Notes: generated by a model from the letters alone, not told the origin. Shown: positions 24,787 through 34,738, counted from the stretch's first letter. The stretch is 64,000 bases of DNA from Actinoalloteichus fjordicus (GCF_001941625.1 NZ_CP016076.1:744001-808000), one strand, 5' to 3'. Program-made: numbers and translations.

Positions 24787-26082
24787 ATGTCAGCAGACGT
24801 CGAACCACTAGAGGCCGTCCCGCCACAGGGTTGGCGGGCGCGACTGCGCCAGGTCGGGCCCGGCATCATGGCCGCGGCGACCGGCGTGGGGGCCGGGGAC
24901 CTCGTCGCGACCCTGGTCGCGGGGGCGCGGTTCGGATACATCCTCTTCTGGGCGGTCATCGTCGGCACGATCTTCAAGATCGCGCTCGCCGAGGCGACGG
25001 GGAGATGGCATGTGACGTCCGGGCGCACGATCCTGTCCGGATGGCGTCAGCTCGGCCGCTGGGCACTGGGGTACTTCGGCATCTACGCCGCCATCTGGGG
25101 CTTCGTGTACGGGGCCACGGCGATGTCGGCCTCGGCCCTGCCGCTCAACGCGTTGTTCCCGGTACTCGACGTGCGGTACTGGGGAATGATCTGCGGCGCC
25201 CTCGGCCTGGCGATCGTGTGGTTCGGCCGCTATGCGCTGCTCGAGCGGATCATGACGATCTTCGTCGGCATCATGTTCGTCACCGTGGTTGGCACCGCGA
25301 TCCTGGTGGTGCCGAACATGACCGCGCTGGCAGGCGGACTGCTGCCCCGGCTCCCTGAAGACTCCCTGATCTACGTGCTCGGCCTGATCGGCGGCGTCGG
25401 CGGCACGATCACGATGGCCTCGTACGGCTACTGGACGATGGCCAAGGGCTGGCGGACGCCGAAGTGGCTCGGCATGATGCGCTTCGACAACACCGTCGGC
25501 TACATCACCACCGGCGTCTTCGTGGCCTCGATGCTCATCGTCGGTGCCGAGCTGCTGGCAGGCATGGACCTCCGGTCGGGAGACGGCGGGCTGCTGACGC
25601 TGGCCGACGTCCTCGCCGACGACTACGGCCAGTGGGCGCGCATCCCGTTCCTGGTCGGTTTCTTCGCCGTGGCGTTCAGCTCCGTGATCGGCGTCTGGAA
25701 CGGCGTCAGCCTGCTGGTCAGCGACTGGTGGCGGGTCTGGCGTCTCGGGAAGCACGAGAGCGAGAAGGTCGACGACGAGCGGCACTACGACCAGTACGCG
25801 GGCGCCCGCACCCCGATCTACAAGGGCTACCTGCTCTGGCTGACCTTCCCGCCGATGACGTTGTTGTTCCTGGACCAGCCGTTCCAGCTCGTCATCGTCT
25901 ACGGCGTCCTCGGGGCGTTGTTCATGCCCTTCCTCGCCGGGACGCTGCTGGTGCTGCTCAACTCGAAGTCCCTCGATGCCAGGTATCGCTCGCGCTGGCT
26001 GTCGAACACGCTGCTCGGACTGTGCGTGCTGTTGTTCGCGGTGATCTCGGTCAACCAGATCATCGGCGCCTTCTCGGGCTGA
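24787..26082 (+). CDS. Nramp-like transporter with non-canonical metal site
   Basis: A 431-residue integral membrane protein with about eleven helices and the overall layout of Nramp (SLC11) carriers. It opens with GPGIMAAATGVGAGDLVAT. In true Nramp metal carriers this first helix has DPGN and the sixth helix has a methionine in MPH; here these positions read GAGD and MASYGYWTMAKGW. The manganese/iron-binding residues are therefore absent. It may carry another cation or solute, as in the Nramp-related magnesium or aluminium carriers, or an unknown substrate. The start has no ribosome site and a TAATTT box 7 nt upstream, suggesting a leaderless mRNA. It is a single-gene unit ended by a strong terminator shared with prs. 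Confidence 0.8.
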   Translation: MSADVEPLEAVPPQGWRARLRQVGPGIMAAATGVGAGDLVATLVAGARFGYILFWAVIVGTIFKIALAEATGRWHVTSGRTILSGWRQLGRWALGYFGIYAAIWGFVYGATAMSASALPLNALFPVLDVRYWGMICGALGLAIVWFGRYALLERIMTIFVGIMFVTVVGTAILVVPNMTALAGGLLPRLPEDSLIYVLGLIGGVGGTITMASYGYWTMAKGWRTPKWLGMMRFDNTVGYITTGVFVASMLIVGAELLAGMDLRSGDGGLLTLADVLADDYGQWARIPFLVGFFAVAFSSVIGVWNGVSLLVSDWWRVWRLGKHESEKVDDERHYDQYAGARTPIYKGYLLWLTFPPMTLLFLDQPFQLVIVYGVLGALFMPFLAGTLLVLLNSKSLDARYRSRWLSNTLLGLCVLLFAVISVNQIIGAFSG

Positions 26083-26095
26083 CGGCTGCCGGATC

Positions 26096-26142
26096 GAAAG
26101 ACGGGCGGGGCGGTCCTGAAGAGGACCGCCCCGCCCGCTTTC
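26096..26142. terminator. Bidirectional terminator between Nramp-like gene and prs
   Basis: A stem of 21 bp with one bulged A (26101): GAAAG and CGGGCGGGGCGGTCCT pair with AGGACCGCCCCGCCCG and CTTTC around the loop GAAG. The genes on both sides converge on it. Confidence 0.85.
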
Positions 26143-26158
26143 GTGTCGCGCCGATCCG

Positions 26159-27139
26159 TCAGGCGTTGCCGCCGAACAGACTGGTCACCGAGTCGTCCTC
26201 GAAGACGGCCTGGATCGCCCGCGCCAGCAGCGGGGCGATGGAGAGCACGGTCATGGTCGGAAACCGCTTCTCGTCGGGGATCGGCAGCGTGTTGGTGAAC
26301 ACGACCTCGCGGGCTCCGCAGCCTGCGAGCCGCTCGGTCGCGGGCGACGAGAGCACGCCGTGCGTCGCGGCGATCACCACGCCGGAGGCGCCCGCCTCCA
26401 GCAGCGCGTCCACCGCCTTCACGATCGTCCCACCGGTGTCGATCATGTCGTCGATGACGACGCAGAGCCTGCCCTTGACCTCGCCGACGATCCGGTTGGC
26501 CACCGCCTGGTTGGGCTTGAACGGGTCCCGGGTCTTGTGGATGAAGGCGATCGGCCTGCCGCCGAGCTGATCCGCCCACTTCTCCGCGAGACGAACCCGT
26601 CCGGCGTCCGGCGAGACCACGGTGATCTCCTCGTCCGCGTAGGTCGTCGCGACGTGCTCCGCCAACAGGTTCTGCGCCAGGAGGTGGTCCACCGGTCCGT
26701 CGAAGAACCCCTGGATCTGCGCGGTGTGCAGATCCATCGTCATGATCCGGTCCGCGCCCGCGGTCTTGAACAGGTCCGCGATCAGCCGCGCCGAGATCGG
26801 CTCACGTCCCCGGTGCTTCTTGTCCTGCCGCGCATAGGGGTAGAACGGCATGATCACGGTGATGCGCTTGGCGCTCGCCCGCTTCAGGGCGTCCACCATG
26901 ATCAGCTGCTCCATCACCCACTGGTTGATGGGCGCGGTGTGGCTCTGGAGCACGAAGGCGTCGGAACCCCGCACCGACTCCTCGAAGCGCACGAAGATCT
27001 CGCCGCTCGCGAAGTCGTATGCCGACTGCGGGGTCACCGAGACGTTGAGGTACTTGGCGACCTCGTCGGCCAGCTCCGGGTACGCCCGCCCGCTGAACAG
27101 CATGAGGTTCTTCTTCGGCGTTCCTGGTTTCGGGCTCAT
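26159..27139 (-). CDS. prs: Ribose-phosphate pyrophosphokinase
   Basis: A 326-residue class I PRPP synthetase, which transfers pyrophosphate from ATP to ribose 5-phosphate for nucleotide, histidine and tryptophan synthesis and, in actinobacteria, for decaprenyl-phosphoryl arabinose. Seen are the ATP-binding [15 protein letters not shown], the metal/ATP motif [11 protein letters not shown] and the PRPP loop [16 protein letters not shown] 27139 overlaps the glmU stop by ATGA and has GGGGAG upstream inside glmU, so the two are co-translated. Length is normal for the family. Confidence 0.96.
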   Translation of the reverse strand: MSPKPGTPKKNLMLFSGRAYPELADEVAKYLNVSVTPQSAYDFASGEIFVRFEESVRGSDAFVLQSHTAPINQWVMEQLIMVDALKRASAKRITVIMPFYPYARQDKKHRGREPISARLIADLFKTAGADRIMTMDLHTAQIQGFFDGPVDHLLAQNLLAEHVATTYADEEITVVSPDAGRVRLAEKWADQLGGRPIAFIHKTRDPFKPNQAVANRIVGEVKGRLCVVIDDMIDTGGTIVKAVDALLEAGASGVVIAATHGVLSSPATERLAGCGAREVVFTNTLPIPDEKRFPTMTVLSIAPLLARAIQAVFEDDSVTSLFGGNA

Positions 27140-28659
27140 GTTCGCTCCCCGGTCTCGTCCTGCGCGGAATCACGGCTGGTCTCCGGGGCCCTCGCCCGTG
27201 CTGCGGCGTCGGCGGCGGGGGTGCCCGGCCTGCGCCGGGTCACCCAGTCCTCGATGTTGCGTTGCGGGCTGCCGGAGACGGCGAGCGCACCGGGCGGCAC
27301 GTCCCGCCGCAGCACCGTTCCCGCGCCCGTGTAAGCACCGTCGCCGACGGTGATGGGCGCGACGAACATGTTGTCCGAGCCGGTGCGGACGTGGGAGCCC
27401 ACCACGCTGCGGTGCTTGGCGATGCCGTCGTAGTTGACGAACACGCTGGCCGCGCCGATGTTGCTGTGCTCGCCGATGGTGGCGTCGCCCACGTAGCTCA
27501 GGTGCGGGACCTTGCTGCCCGCGCCGATGTCGGAGTTCTTCACCTCGACGAAGGTGCCGATCTTGCCGCCCGCGCCGAGCCGGGCGCCGGGTCGCAGGTA
27601 GGCGAACGGGCCGACCGAGGCGTTCTCGGCGATCTGGGCCTGCGTGCCGTGGGTCCGCACGACCGAGGCGCCCGCCCCGATCACCGTGTCGGTGAGGTCG
27701 GTGTCCGGGCCGACGGTCGCGCCCTCGCCGACCGAGGTGGTGCCGCGCAGCCGGACGCCGGGCTCCAACAGCACGTCCCTGGCCAGCTCGACGTCGATGT
27801 CCAGCCATACCGAGGCCGGGTCGACGACGGTGACGCCTGCGCGCATCCAGCCCTCCACCAGCCTGCGGTTCAGCTCGGCTCCCAGCCGGGCCAGCTGCAC
27901 GCGGTCGTTCACCCCCTCGACCAGCCAGCGATCCACACAGGTCGACGCGCCCACCCGGCCGCCGTCCCCGCGCGCGATGGCGAGCACGTCGGTCAGGTAC
28001 AGCTCGCCCTGGACGTTGTCGGTCCGCAGCCTGCCGAGTCCGTCGCGCAGCACTGCCGCGTCGAAGGCGTAGACGCCCGAGTTGACCTCGGTGATCTCGC
28101 GCTGGCTTTCGGTCGCGTCCTTGTGCTCCACGATGCCGGTCACCGCGCCGTCGGCGTCCCGGAGAACTCGGCCGTAACCGGTCGGGTCCGGCAGCTCGGC
28201 GGTGAGCACCGTCACCGCGTTGCCCGCCGCCGAGTGCTCGGCGAGCAGGGCGGCGAGGGTGTCGGTGTCCAGCAGTGGCACGTCGCCGTAGCTCACGAGG
28301 ACGGTTCCGGTGAGCCCCGCAGGCAGCTCCGCGAGCGCGCAGCTCACGGCGTGGCCGGTGCCCTTCTGCTCGTCTTGCACGGCGGTGGTGAGCGGTCTGC
28401 CGATGCGGTGACCGACCGCGTCGAGATGGTCGGTCACCTGCTCTCTGCCGTGTCCGACGACCACGACGAGGTGGTCGGGGTCGAGGCCGGATGCCGCGTG
28501 TACCGCGTGCTCCACCAAGGCACGTCCGGCGATTCGATGCAGCACCTTCGGCGTCGCGGATCTCATGCGGGTGCCTTCACCCGCCGCGAGGATGACGGTG
28601 CTGATCGGGCCGGTGGACTCGCCGGAGGAGGCTCGGGGGGCTGGGCCGCCCTGGAGCAT
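27136..28659 (-). CDS. glmU: Bifunctional GlcNAc-1-P uridyltransferase / GlcN-1-P acetyltransferase
   Basis: A 507-residue enzyme for the last two steps to UDP-GlcNAc, the peptidoglycan precursor. The N-terminal pyrophosphorylase has [13 protein letters not shown] (about 22-34) and SYGDVPLLD. The C-terminal half is a left-handed beta helix with hexapeptide repeats and [13 protein letters not shown]. About 15 residues precede the core, with a tail of about 40 rich in alanine and charge, as is usual in actinobacteria. The ATG at 28659 has GGAAGGGA 7 nt upstream. It is first in the glmU-prs operon; the 268-nt gap upstream presumably holds its promoter. Confidence 0.96.
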   Translation of the reverse strand: MLQGGPAPRASSGESTGPISTVILAAGEGTRMRSATPKVLHRIAGRALVEHAVHAASGLDPDHLVVVVGHGREQVTDHLDAVGHRIGRPLTTAVQDEQKGTGHAVSCALAELPAGLTGTVLVSYGDVPLLDTDTLAALLAEHSAAGNAVTVLTAELPDPTGYGRVLRDADGAVTGIVEHKDATESQREITEVNSGVYAFDAAVLRDGLGRLRTDNVQGELYLTDVLAIARGDGGRVGASTCVDRWLVEGVNDRVQLARLGAELNRRLVEGWMRAGVTVVDPASVWLDIDVELARDVLLEPGVRLRGTTSVGEGATVGPDTDLTDTVIGAGASVVRTHGTQAQIAENASVGPFAYLRPGARLGAGGKIGTFVEVKNSDIGAGSKVPHLSYVGDATIGEHSNIGAASVFVNYDGIAKHRSVVGSHVRTGSDNMFVAPITVGDGAYTGAGTVLRRDVPPGALAVSGSPQRNIEDWVTRRRPGTPAADAAARARAPETSRDSAQDETGERT

Positions 28660-28927
28660 CAGTGCTTCCCTTCCGCGCTGAATAGGTCACCGTGGGTAGG
28701 TTCCGGCCGCCCGGGTTCCTGGAGTCTCGTCGTCGTTCCCCGCAGATCCCGTTGACGGGCAGCGGCGAGGGCGCGACCGGACTCCCTGAATCGGCGACGG
28801 CCGGACCAGGCACAGAGGCAGGCTCGTGCTCGGCACGGATGCTGCCGATCCTAAGGGCTGTTCCGGAGTGCTCCCGGCTGCCCCGACGCGAAGGAGGGGA
28901 TTCGGCGAGCGTGGTCGGCGTCGCTGG

Positions 28928-30667
28928 TCAGGAGGGCGTGTCGGGTTCCACGACGTCCTCGAACCCGAGCGAGACCGTCGGACGCTGGGCGAATACCCGA
29001 CTGCCGCCCCCGCGCTTCGCCTGATACATCGCGGCGTCCGCACGGGTGAGGGCGTGCCCGCTGCCCTCTTGATGTGTGACGGCCACGACTCCGACCGACA
29101 GCGTGACGCCCCGCGACAGGTCCTGCGGCAGTTCGCGCACGGCCTCCACCGCCCGCCCCAGCGCCGCCTCGGCATCGCCGAGCGTCGTGGCGGGCATGAG
29201 GACGACGAACTCGTCGCCGCCGTAGCGCGCGACGACGTCGCCCGCTCGGAGGGTGTCGCGCAGCGTGCTGGCAACGACGCGCAGAACGTCGTCGCCCTCG
29301 GCGTGCGAACAGCGATCGTTGACACCCTTGAAGCCGTCGAGATCGCAGAGTGCCACCGACAGCGGATGCGCGTCGGAATCGACGATGAGCAGGTCCATCC
29401 GCTCGTCGAGCGCGCGCCGATTGGCCAGGCCGGTGAGCGGGTCCTGGAGCGCCTGCCGGGTGATGTCCCCGTGCTGCCTGCGAAGCCGTTCGTGATCCCG
29501 GCGGGAGATCAGCGTGGCCATCCGCACCTCGCGCAGCATCCACAGCTCGCTCTCCAGCGCCGCGTTGTACTGGCTCAGCGCGGTGGTCGCCGCCGGTCCG
29601 TCGTCCGGGCCGCAGAGCCGGGCGAACTCCCTGATCAGCGAGAGCTGCAACGGCGGCTCCGACGGGTCGCCGACCATCTCGCGGCGGGCGTGCCGGAGCA
29701 CCTCCAGCGCCTCGTCGTGGTCGCCGTCGTGTTCGAGGCAGCGGGACAGCGCCAGCGAGGTGATCAGCAGCTCGCGCGGGTAACGCGACCGTTGGAGGAG
29801 CTTGTCGAGTCGGGGGACGTGTTCGCCGCCGGGCTTGGCCAGGGCGTGCGCGGAGCCGACCACGGGCACCTGGTCGGCGGCGAGCTGATCGCGATGACTC
29901 CTGGGATGCAGCGAGTCTCGCCACGGGGTCTCCACCGAGACCGCGATGGCCGAGGCGAGGGCGAACCGCCCGGCCGCGTCGTCCATCCGATCGGCCCGCT
30001 CCAGCCGGAGGCCCCAGCCCACCAGCATCCTGGTCCGATTGATCAGATGCACCGAGATCTGATGCGGTCCGCCGCTGCTGCGGATGAACTCGTCGGCCCG
30101 CGTCATCTCCTCGTCGGCCATCTCGTAGACCCCGAGTTGGGTGAGCACCAGGGCGATGTCCTGTAGCGCCAGCGACACCTGCCGTTCCCACGCGCGTCGG
30201 CCCATCAGCGGATCGGGGGAGAGCTTGCCGTTGAGCATCGCCAGGGCCTTGGCGGTCTCGTCGAGGGTGACCTCGTGGTTGTTCACCAGTATCATCCGGC
30301 GGGCCAGCAGCGCGCGGCCGTCGGCCTCCATCACCGTCAGCCCGTGGCGCCGGGAGTGGGAGATCAGCTCGTCGAGCAGTGGGTCCGCCAGTTCGACGTG
30401 TCCCTTGGTGACCAGGCGGATGACGGCCGAGGCTCTGAGGAGCTGGGCGACCAGGCTCGGCTCGCCCCGTCGACGTCCTTCGTCGAGAAGCTCGTTGATC
30501 TCGTCGGCCGTGGAGAACTGCTGCTGCTGATCGTTGACCTGCGAGGCGACGATCAGCTCATGGGCACGCGCGATCAGCCAGGCATCGGATCGCTCGCTGG
30601 GCTCAGGCGAGACATCTCGCTGTCCGACCGACTCCCTGTGCAGTGCTCTACACCCCCTGGCGGCCAT
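28928..30667 (-). CDS. Diguanylate cyclase (GGDEF) with helical-repeat N-terminus
   Basis: A 579-residue protein. Residues 1 to about 400 are helical, TPR-like and cytoplasmic, with no membrane segments. The GGDEF domain begins DPLTGLANRRALDE and has the intact active loop RYGGDEF (GGDEF at 483-487). The inhibitory I-site RxxD (RAGD) sits five residues before it. It should make cyclic di-GMP from two GTP with product feedback. No EAL or HD-GYP partner is nearby. The N-terminal repeats probably sense or bind a partner. The start is uncertain: ATG 30667 is the only one that stays clear of the tRNA gene, but its ribosome site is weak (GCAGGGG directly adjacent). Confidence 0.88.
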   Translation of the reverse strand: MAARGCRALHRESVGQRDVSPEPSERSDAWLIARAHELIVASQVNDQQQQFSTADEINELLDEGRRRGEPSLVAQLLRASAVIRLVTKGHVELADPLLDELISHSRRHGLTVMEADGRALLARRMILVNNHEVTLDETAKALAMLNGKLSPDPLMGRRAWERQVSLALQDIALVLTQLGVYEMADEEMTRADEFIRSSGGPHQISVHLINRTRMLVGWGLRLERADRMDDAAGRFALASAIAVSVETPWRDSLHPRSHRDQLAADQVPVVGSAHALAKPGGEHVPRLDKLLQRSRYPRELLITSLALSRCLEHDGDHDEALEVLRHARREMVGDPSEPPLQLSLIREFARLCGPDDGPAATTALSQYNAALESELWMLREVRMATLISRRDHERLRRQHGDITRQALQDPLTGLANRRALDERMDLLIVDSDAHPLSVALCDLDGFKGVNDRCSHAEGDDVLRVVASTLRDTLRAGDVVARYGGDEFVVLMPATTLGDAEAALGRAVEAVRELPQDLSRGVTLSVGVVAVTHQEGSGHALTRADAAMYQAKRGGGSRVFAQRPTVSLGFEDVVEPDTPS

Positions 30668-30741
30668 CCCCTGCCGAGTACTTCGACGGTGCCGAGTGCT
30701 CCCTTGGGCGTCTGATGCAGGTCGGGCACCGACCTGCGACG

Positions 30742-30812
30742 CTCCGCCGCCAGGATTCGAACCTGGACTATCGGAACCAAAATCCGAGGTGCTGCCGTTA
30801 CACCACGGCGGA
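30742..30812 (-). tRNA. tRNA-Gln (anticodon TTG)
   Basis: On the minus strand the 71-nt sequence has a 7-bp acceptor stem (TCCGCCG with CGGCGGA), discriminator G, a T arm with GGTTCGAATCC, and an anticodon loop TTTTGGT on the stem CGGA/TCCG. CCA is not encoded. It lies 75 nt upstream of the GGDEF gene on the same strand. Confidence 0.95.
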
Positions 30813-31302
30813 CCGCACGACGGGGCGTCGTGCACGGCGTCACGACATGAAGTCGCGCCCGTACATGGTGACATGACCGGGGTCCGCCGGTCATGGCGGC
30901 TGCCCGAACGTCTCCTCTTTCCTGGCCGGTCTCGTCGGGTTCTCGGCGAGACCGGCGAATCGGAGCCGAAGCGACGACGGGTCCGGCGCCCACGGCCGGA
31001 CGGGTTCGTCGGCTCGTCCTCGTCGGGTCGTCGGCGTGACGTCATCGGGTCTGGAGACCTGCCGTCGCCGTCCGCGTCGTTGGTCGAAAACGCGGCCGTG
31101 ACGGCCCGAACCGCCTCGCCGAGTCGGGACCCGATTACGAAGCTGATTCAGGTCTGTTCGGACGGCCGACCAGCGGGTAATCCGATCTGGCCGCCGGGAC
31201 TGGCCAAGGTGTCCGCCGTAACCTACGCTGGCGTAGGTTACGGTTCCGTAGCCGTAACTTCGGTGCACTTCGACCGCTTCGCCGATGTGATGAGGGACGC
31301 CC
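30813..31302. other. Regulatory gap upstream of the desaturase gene
   Basis: 490 nt divergent region between the tRNA gene and the desaturase gene. No gene is supported. It contains the large palindrome described separately. Confidence 0.6.
31216..31243. promoter_or_regulatory. 28-bp palindromic operator (13-2-13)
   Basis: CCGTAACCTACGC and GCGTAGGTTACGG are perfect inverted copies separated by TG. It lies 59 nt upstream of the desaturase start. A TetR gene just downstream of the desaturase is the natural candidate to bind it. Confidence 0.75.
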
Positions 31303-32256
31303 ATGACGAGTACGCTCGATGCCCCTAGGACCGAACGAGGCCGATCACCGAAGCCGGTGATCTCCGGGCGACGACGCGATTCCGCGCAGTTCGGCATCTA
31401 CGTCTTCGTGATCCTTCCTTTCCTCGCCTTGTTCGCCGCGGTCCCCTTCGCCTGGGGCTGGGGGCTGAGCTGGGTGGACGTCGGCCTCGGCGCCGCGTTC
31501 TTCGTCATCTCGGGCCTGGGGATCACCGCGGGCTTCCACCGGTACTTCACGCACGGCTCGTTCAAGGCGAATCGGCCGCTGCGCATCGGCCTCGCCATCG
31601 CGGGCAGCATGGCGCTGCAGGGCCCGGTGATCACCTGGGTCGCCGATCACCGCAGGCACCACGCGTTCTCCGACAAGGAGGGCGACCCGCACTCGCCGTG
31701 GATGTTCGGCACGTCCCCGGTGGCCCTGGCCAAGGGGTTCTGGCATGCCCACATGGGCTGGCTGTTCGAGCGTGACCTGACCAACACGCAGCGGTTCACC
31801 CCCGACCTGCTGGCCGATCCCGACATCGCCAGGGTGCAGCGTCAGTTCGGCCTGTGGACCGTGGTGAGCCTCCTGCTCCCCGGCGTGCTCGGCGGTCTGA
31901 TCACCTGGTCCTTCTGGGGCGCGTTCACCGCCTTCTTCTGGGCGGGACTCGTCCGGGTCGGACTGCTGCACCACGTGACCTGGTCGGTGAACTCGATCTG
32001 TCACATGGTCGGCGAGCGCCCGTTCCAGGCCAGGGACAAGTCGGCGAACTTCTGGCCGCTGGCGATCCTGTCCTTCGGCGAGTCGTGGCACAACCTGCAC
32101 CACGCCGACCCGACCTGCGCGCGCCACGGCGTCCAGCGCGGTCAGATCGACATCACCGCCCGGCTCATCTGGATCTTCGAGAAGTTCGGCTGGGCGACGA
32201 AGGTGCGCTGGCCCACCACCCAGCGGCTCGCCAGGATCTCGGCGAACGAGGAATGA
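31303..32256 (+). CDS. Acyl-CoA/acyl-lipid desaturase
   Basis: A 317-residue membrane di-iron desaturase. It has the three histidine boxes HRYFTH, HRRHH and HNLHH plus the later GQID region, with four hydrophobic stretches. The pattern is that of delta-9-type fatty acyl-CoA desaturases (DesA3-like in mycobacteria), which put a double bond in saturated chains to tune membrane fluidity. ATG 31303 has TGAGGGA 5 nt upstream. The strong palindrome upstream and the TetR gene 71 nt downstream suggest control by fatty-acid status. The electron donor is not encoded nearby. Confidence 0.9.
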   Translation: MTSTLDAPRTERGRSPKPVISGRRRDSAQFGIYVFVILPFLALFAAVPFAWGWGLSWVDVGLGAAFFVISGLGITAGFHRYFTHGSFKANRPLRIGLAIAGSMALQGPVITWVADHRRHHAFSDKEGDPHSPWMFGTSPVALAKGFWHAHMGWLFERDLTNTQRFTPDLLADPDIARVQRQFGLWTVVSLLLPGVLGGLITWSFWGAFTAFFWAGLVRVGLLHHVTWSVNSICHMVGERPFQARDKSANFWPLAILSFGESWHNLHHADPTCARHGVQRGQIDITARLIWIFEKFGWATKVRWPTTQRLARISANEE

Positions 32257-32314
32257 TCGAGTCGGTCCGCAGGCCAGATGCTCTGACCTCCCACGAGGCT
32301 GCCGGGCCACCCCT

Positions 32315-32320
32315 TAGGCT
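32315..32320 (+). promoter_or_regulatory. Candidate -10 box for TetR gene
   Basis: TAGGCT ends 8 nt before ATG 32328 and no ribosome binding site is present. It may give a leaderless mRNA for the TetR gene. Confidence 0.35.
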
Positions 32321-32327
32321 GAACCAG

Positions 32328-33002
32328 ATGTCGGGGCGACGAGCGCGGGTGCAGACCGGGTCGGAAGCGGTGGCGAGACCGCCGCGCCCCGCCAGAGTGC
32401 GGATGACGGGCAAGGAACGACGGCGGCAGCTCCTCGACGTGGGCCGGGAGCTGTTCGCGGAGAAGGGCTTCGAGGCGGCCTCCATCGAGGAGATCGCTCA
32501 TCGGGCAGGCGTCAGCAAGCCGGTCGTCTATGAGCACTTCGGCGGCAAGGAGGGCATCTACGCGGTCGTGGTGGACCGCGAGATGGAGCAGCTCCTCGAC
32601 CGCATCGTCTCGGCACTCTCGGCAGGCCATCCCAAGGAACTGCTCGAACAGGCGGCCGGGGCGCTGCTCGACTACATCCAGGACTCCAGCGACGGATTCC
32701 GCATCCTGGTGCGTGACTCGCCGGTCGCCAGCGCGACCGGCACTTTCTCCAGCCTGCTCAACGACATCGCCAGCCAGGTCGAGGACATCTTCGGCGAGCA
32801 GTTCGGCGCCAGGGGCTATGACACCGCCCTGGCCGCGCTCTACAGCCAGGCGCTCGTCGGCATGGTGGCGCTGACCGGCCAGTGGTGGCTGGAGGTGCGG
32901 ACGCCGCCGAAGGACGAGGTCGCCGCGCACCTGGTGAACCTGGCGTGGAACGGCCTCTCGCGCCTCGAGCTGCACCCGGGCCTGCGCATTCGTGAGGATT
33001 GA
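32328..33002 (+). CDS. TetR-family transcriptional regulator
   Basis: A 224-residue repressor. The helix-turn-helix spans about 27-75 (RRRQLLDVGRELFAEKGF; IEEIAHRAGVSKPVVYEHF), followed by a helical ligand-binding domain (PVASATGTFSSLLNDIA; LTGQWWLEV). It occupies the place of Rv1019, the TetR gene between glmU and mfd in M. tuberculosis. Together with the desaturase it may bind the palindrome upstream of that gene and answer to acyl-CoA; this is inference. ATG 32328 is chosen; ATG 32403 would remove 25 residues of a basic arm. Confidence 0.9.
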   Translation: MSGRRARVQTGSEAVARPPRPARVRMTGKERRRQLLDVGRELFAEKGFEAASIEEIAHRAGVSKPVVYEHFGGKEGIYAVVVDREMEQLLDRIVSALSAGHPKELLEQAAGALLDYIQDSSDGFRILVRDSPVASATGTFSSLLNDIASQVEDIFGEQFGARGYDTALAALYSQALVGMVALTGQWWLEVRTPPKDEVAAHLVNLAWNGLSRLELHPGLRIRED

Positions 33003-33085
33003 GCCCGGCGGCAGACTTGTCGCCTGCGGGGACCGTGGGACACTGGACCTAGACCGACGGACGCCTGCGTGAGGAGGTGACTACT

Positions 33086-33688
33086 GTGAGTAGTGCTCTT
33101 TCGCATCATGATGATCCGTACTCTCTTGGTGACTGGGAGGGCCTGGAGCACGATCCCGAGGGCCCGAGGATCGAGCTGATCGGCGGCAGGCTGCACGTGA
33201 CCCCCGCTCCGGCGCTCAGTCATCAGGCGTTCAGCGACGAGATCAGACGACTCGTCGACGATGCGCTCTGGGAGCACGACCGGCCCGACCTCATGGTGAT
33301 CAGCGCCATCGGCGTCCGGCTCGCGCCCGGCATGGGATTCATCCCGGACCTCGCCGTCATCCGTGCACCGCAGGACGGCGCGACGAAGGTCGTGGCCTCG
33401 GACGTCTCCCTCGTCGTGGAGATCGTCTCGCCGCGCACCCGCAGGCAGGACCGGATGTCCAAGCCCGCCGCCTACGCGGAGGCGGGGGTGCCCTACTACT
33501 GGCGCGTCGAGCCGACGGTGGGCGAGCCGCCGACCGTCGTCTGCGGGGAGTTGGTCGACGGCGGGTACGTGACTCGCGTGATCATCGACGCCGACAACCC
33601 GGCGATCGTGACCTCGGCACCGGTGCCGGTTCCCGTGGACGTCGACCGCCTCTATTCCAGGGTCTTCCGCCGCAGTTCAGGGGTGTGA
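33086..33688 (+). CDS. Uma2-family putative endonuclease
   Basis: A 200-residue protein of the Uma2 (DUF820) family, which has a PD-(D/E)XK nuclease-like fold. The core is visible as FIPDLAVI, then VVEIVSPRTRRQDRM and KPAAYAEAGVPYYW. Function in cells is not established for this family, which is expanded in cyanobacteria and actinomycetes. GTG 33086 has AGGAGG 9 nt upstream; a GTG nine bases earlier is less well placed. It lies 83 nt after the TetR gene. Confidence 0.85.
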   Translation: MSSALSHHDDPYSLGDWEGLEHDPEGPRIELIGGRLHVTPAPALSHQAFSDEIRRLVDDALWEHDRPDLMVISAIGVRLAPGMGFIPDLAVIRAPQDGATKVVASDVSLVVEIVSPRTRRQDRMSKPAAYAEAGVPYYWRVEPTVGEPPTVVCGELVDGGYVTRVIIDADNPAIVTSAPVPVPVDVDRLYSRVFRRSSGV

Positions 33689-33719
33689 GCCCGGCACACT
33701 CGGCCTGCGATCCGCCGCC

Positions 33720-34286
33720 CTAGACGTCCGAGTCCGCGCAGTACGGACGTTCCTCGGGCAGTAGCGCCTCGGCTGCCGCGTGATCGCCCGCCCCGACCAG
33801 CCGGTGGATCTCCCTGGCCGTGGGGGTCACGTCCCTGAGCGAGACGATCCACTCGTCGACATACCGGGGAACCGCCGCCCCGATCAGACCGATCTGCACG
33901 GCTCGCCGATCCAGTCGCGCCAGGTGGAGATCGCGATCGGAGTCCCACTGGACTCGCACCGGACTCGCCGCGAGCCTGGCCCGCCAGGCCGCGCGATCGG
34001 CGTCGACGCCCGCGCGAAACGAACTCGGGCAGGAGTTGCGCAGTGCCCACTCGAAGCCGGACCGCCGCAGAGTGATCGCGAGGACGACCTCCTGGTCGGG
34101 CTTCGTCGCCCAGCCGCTCCGGTACATCATCCACAGGAACGACGGCTTGATCCAGGTCATCCGGCTCCGAGAGAACGGAGCGACGAAGGTGCCCGCCGCC
34201 AGCGCGGGCCGGGCGACTCGGGGCGAATACGCCTGGTAGACGACGATGGTCTCGTCGTCGTAGGCGGCGCGAATCCGGTGTTCCAC
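33720..34286 (-). CDS. DUF4291 protein
   Basis: A 188-residue protein with the DUF4291 pattern: RAAYDDETIVVYQAYSP, PFSRSRMTWIKPSFLWMMY, and DLHLARLDRRAVQIGL. Its function is unknown in the family. It is soluble, with no signal or membrane segment. The start is GTG 34286, without a clear ribosome site. It is convergent with the Uma2 gene, with a 31-nt gap. Confidence 0.88.
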   Translation of the reverse strand: MEHRIRAAYDDETIVVYQAYSPRVARPALAAGTFVAPFSRSRMTWIKPSFLWMMYRSGWATKPDQEVVLAITLRRSGFEWALRNSCPSSFRAGVDADRAAWRARLAASPVRVQWDSDRDLHLARLDRRAVQIGLIGAAVPRYVDEWIVSLRDVTPTAREIHRLVGAGDHAAAEALLPEERPYCADSDV

Positions 34287-34738
34287 GGGTCTGATGATCT
34301 ATCGTCGCGCGGCGTCGGTCAGCTGATTTTCTTCCGGCCTCGCCCCGAGGCACGCCTGGTCGGTACGGGCCCGGGCGAGCGGGCGAGGGCGGTCCGTGAG
34401 AACGGACGGATACCGGGGCGGGGGAGAGGGCCCGGCCGATCCCGCCTGCCGATGTGCCGACCTTCGGATCTGAGACCCCGGCTTTGATCCCCGCTGTCCT
34501 GTTGAGCGGGGGATCATCTGCGGGCGTCGTCGTCGATCACCATGACTCCGTTCCTGACTCCCTCCGGTCGCCGTGCAGCTCATCCACGCTGCTCCGCGCT
34601 CACGACGGAGCCGCGCTCGCGACGAAGCGGGACCGAGGACAGACTCCGCACAGCGGCCGCAGCGCCGTCGCCACCCGGCAGCGCCGGACTGATCCGGTCG
34701 TGTTGCCGGGCAGCTGACGGGCCGGATACTCGGCCGGT
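34287..34738. other. Divergent gap between DUF4291 and potassium channel genes
   Basis: 452 nt with no supported gene or motif beyond expected promoters. Confidence 0.5.
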
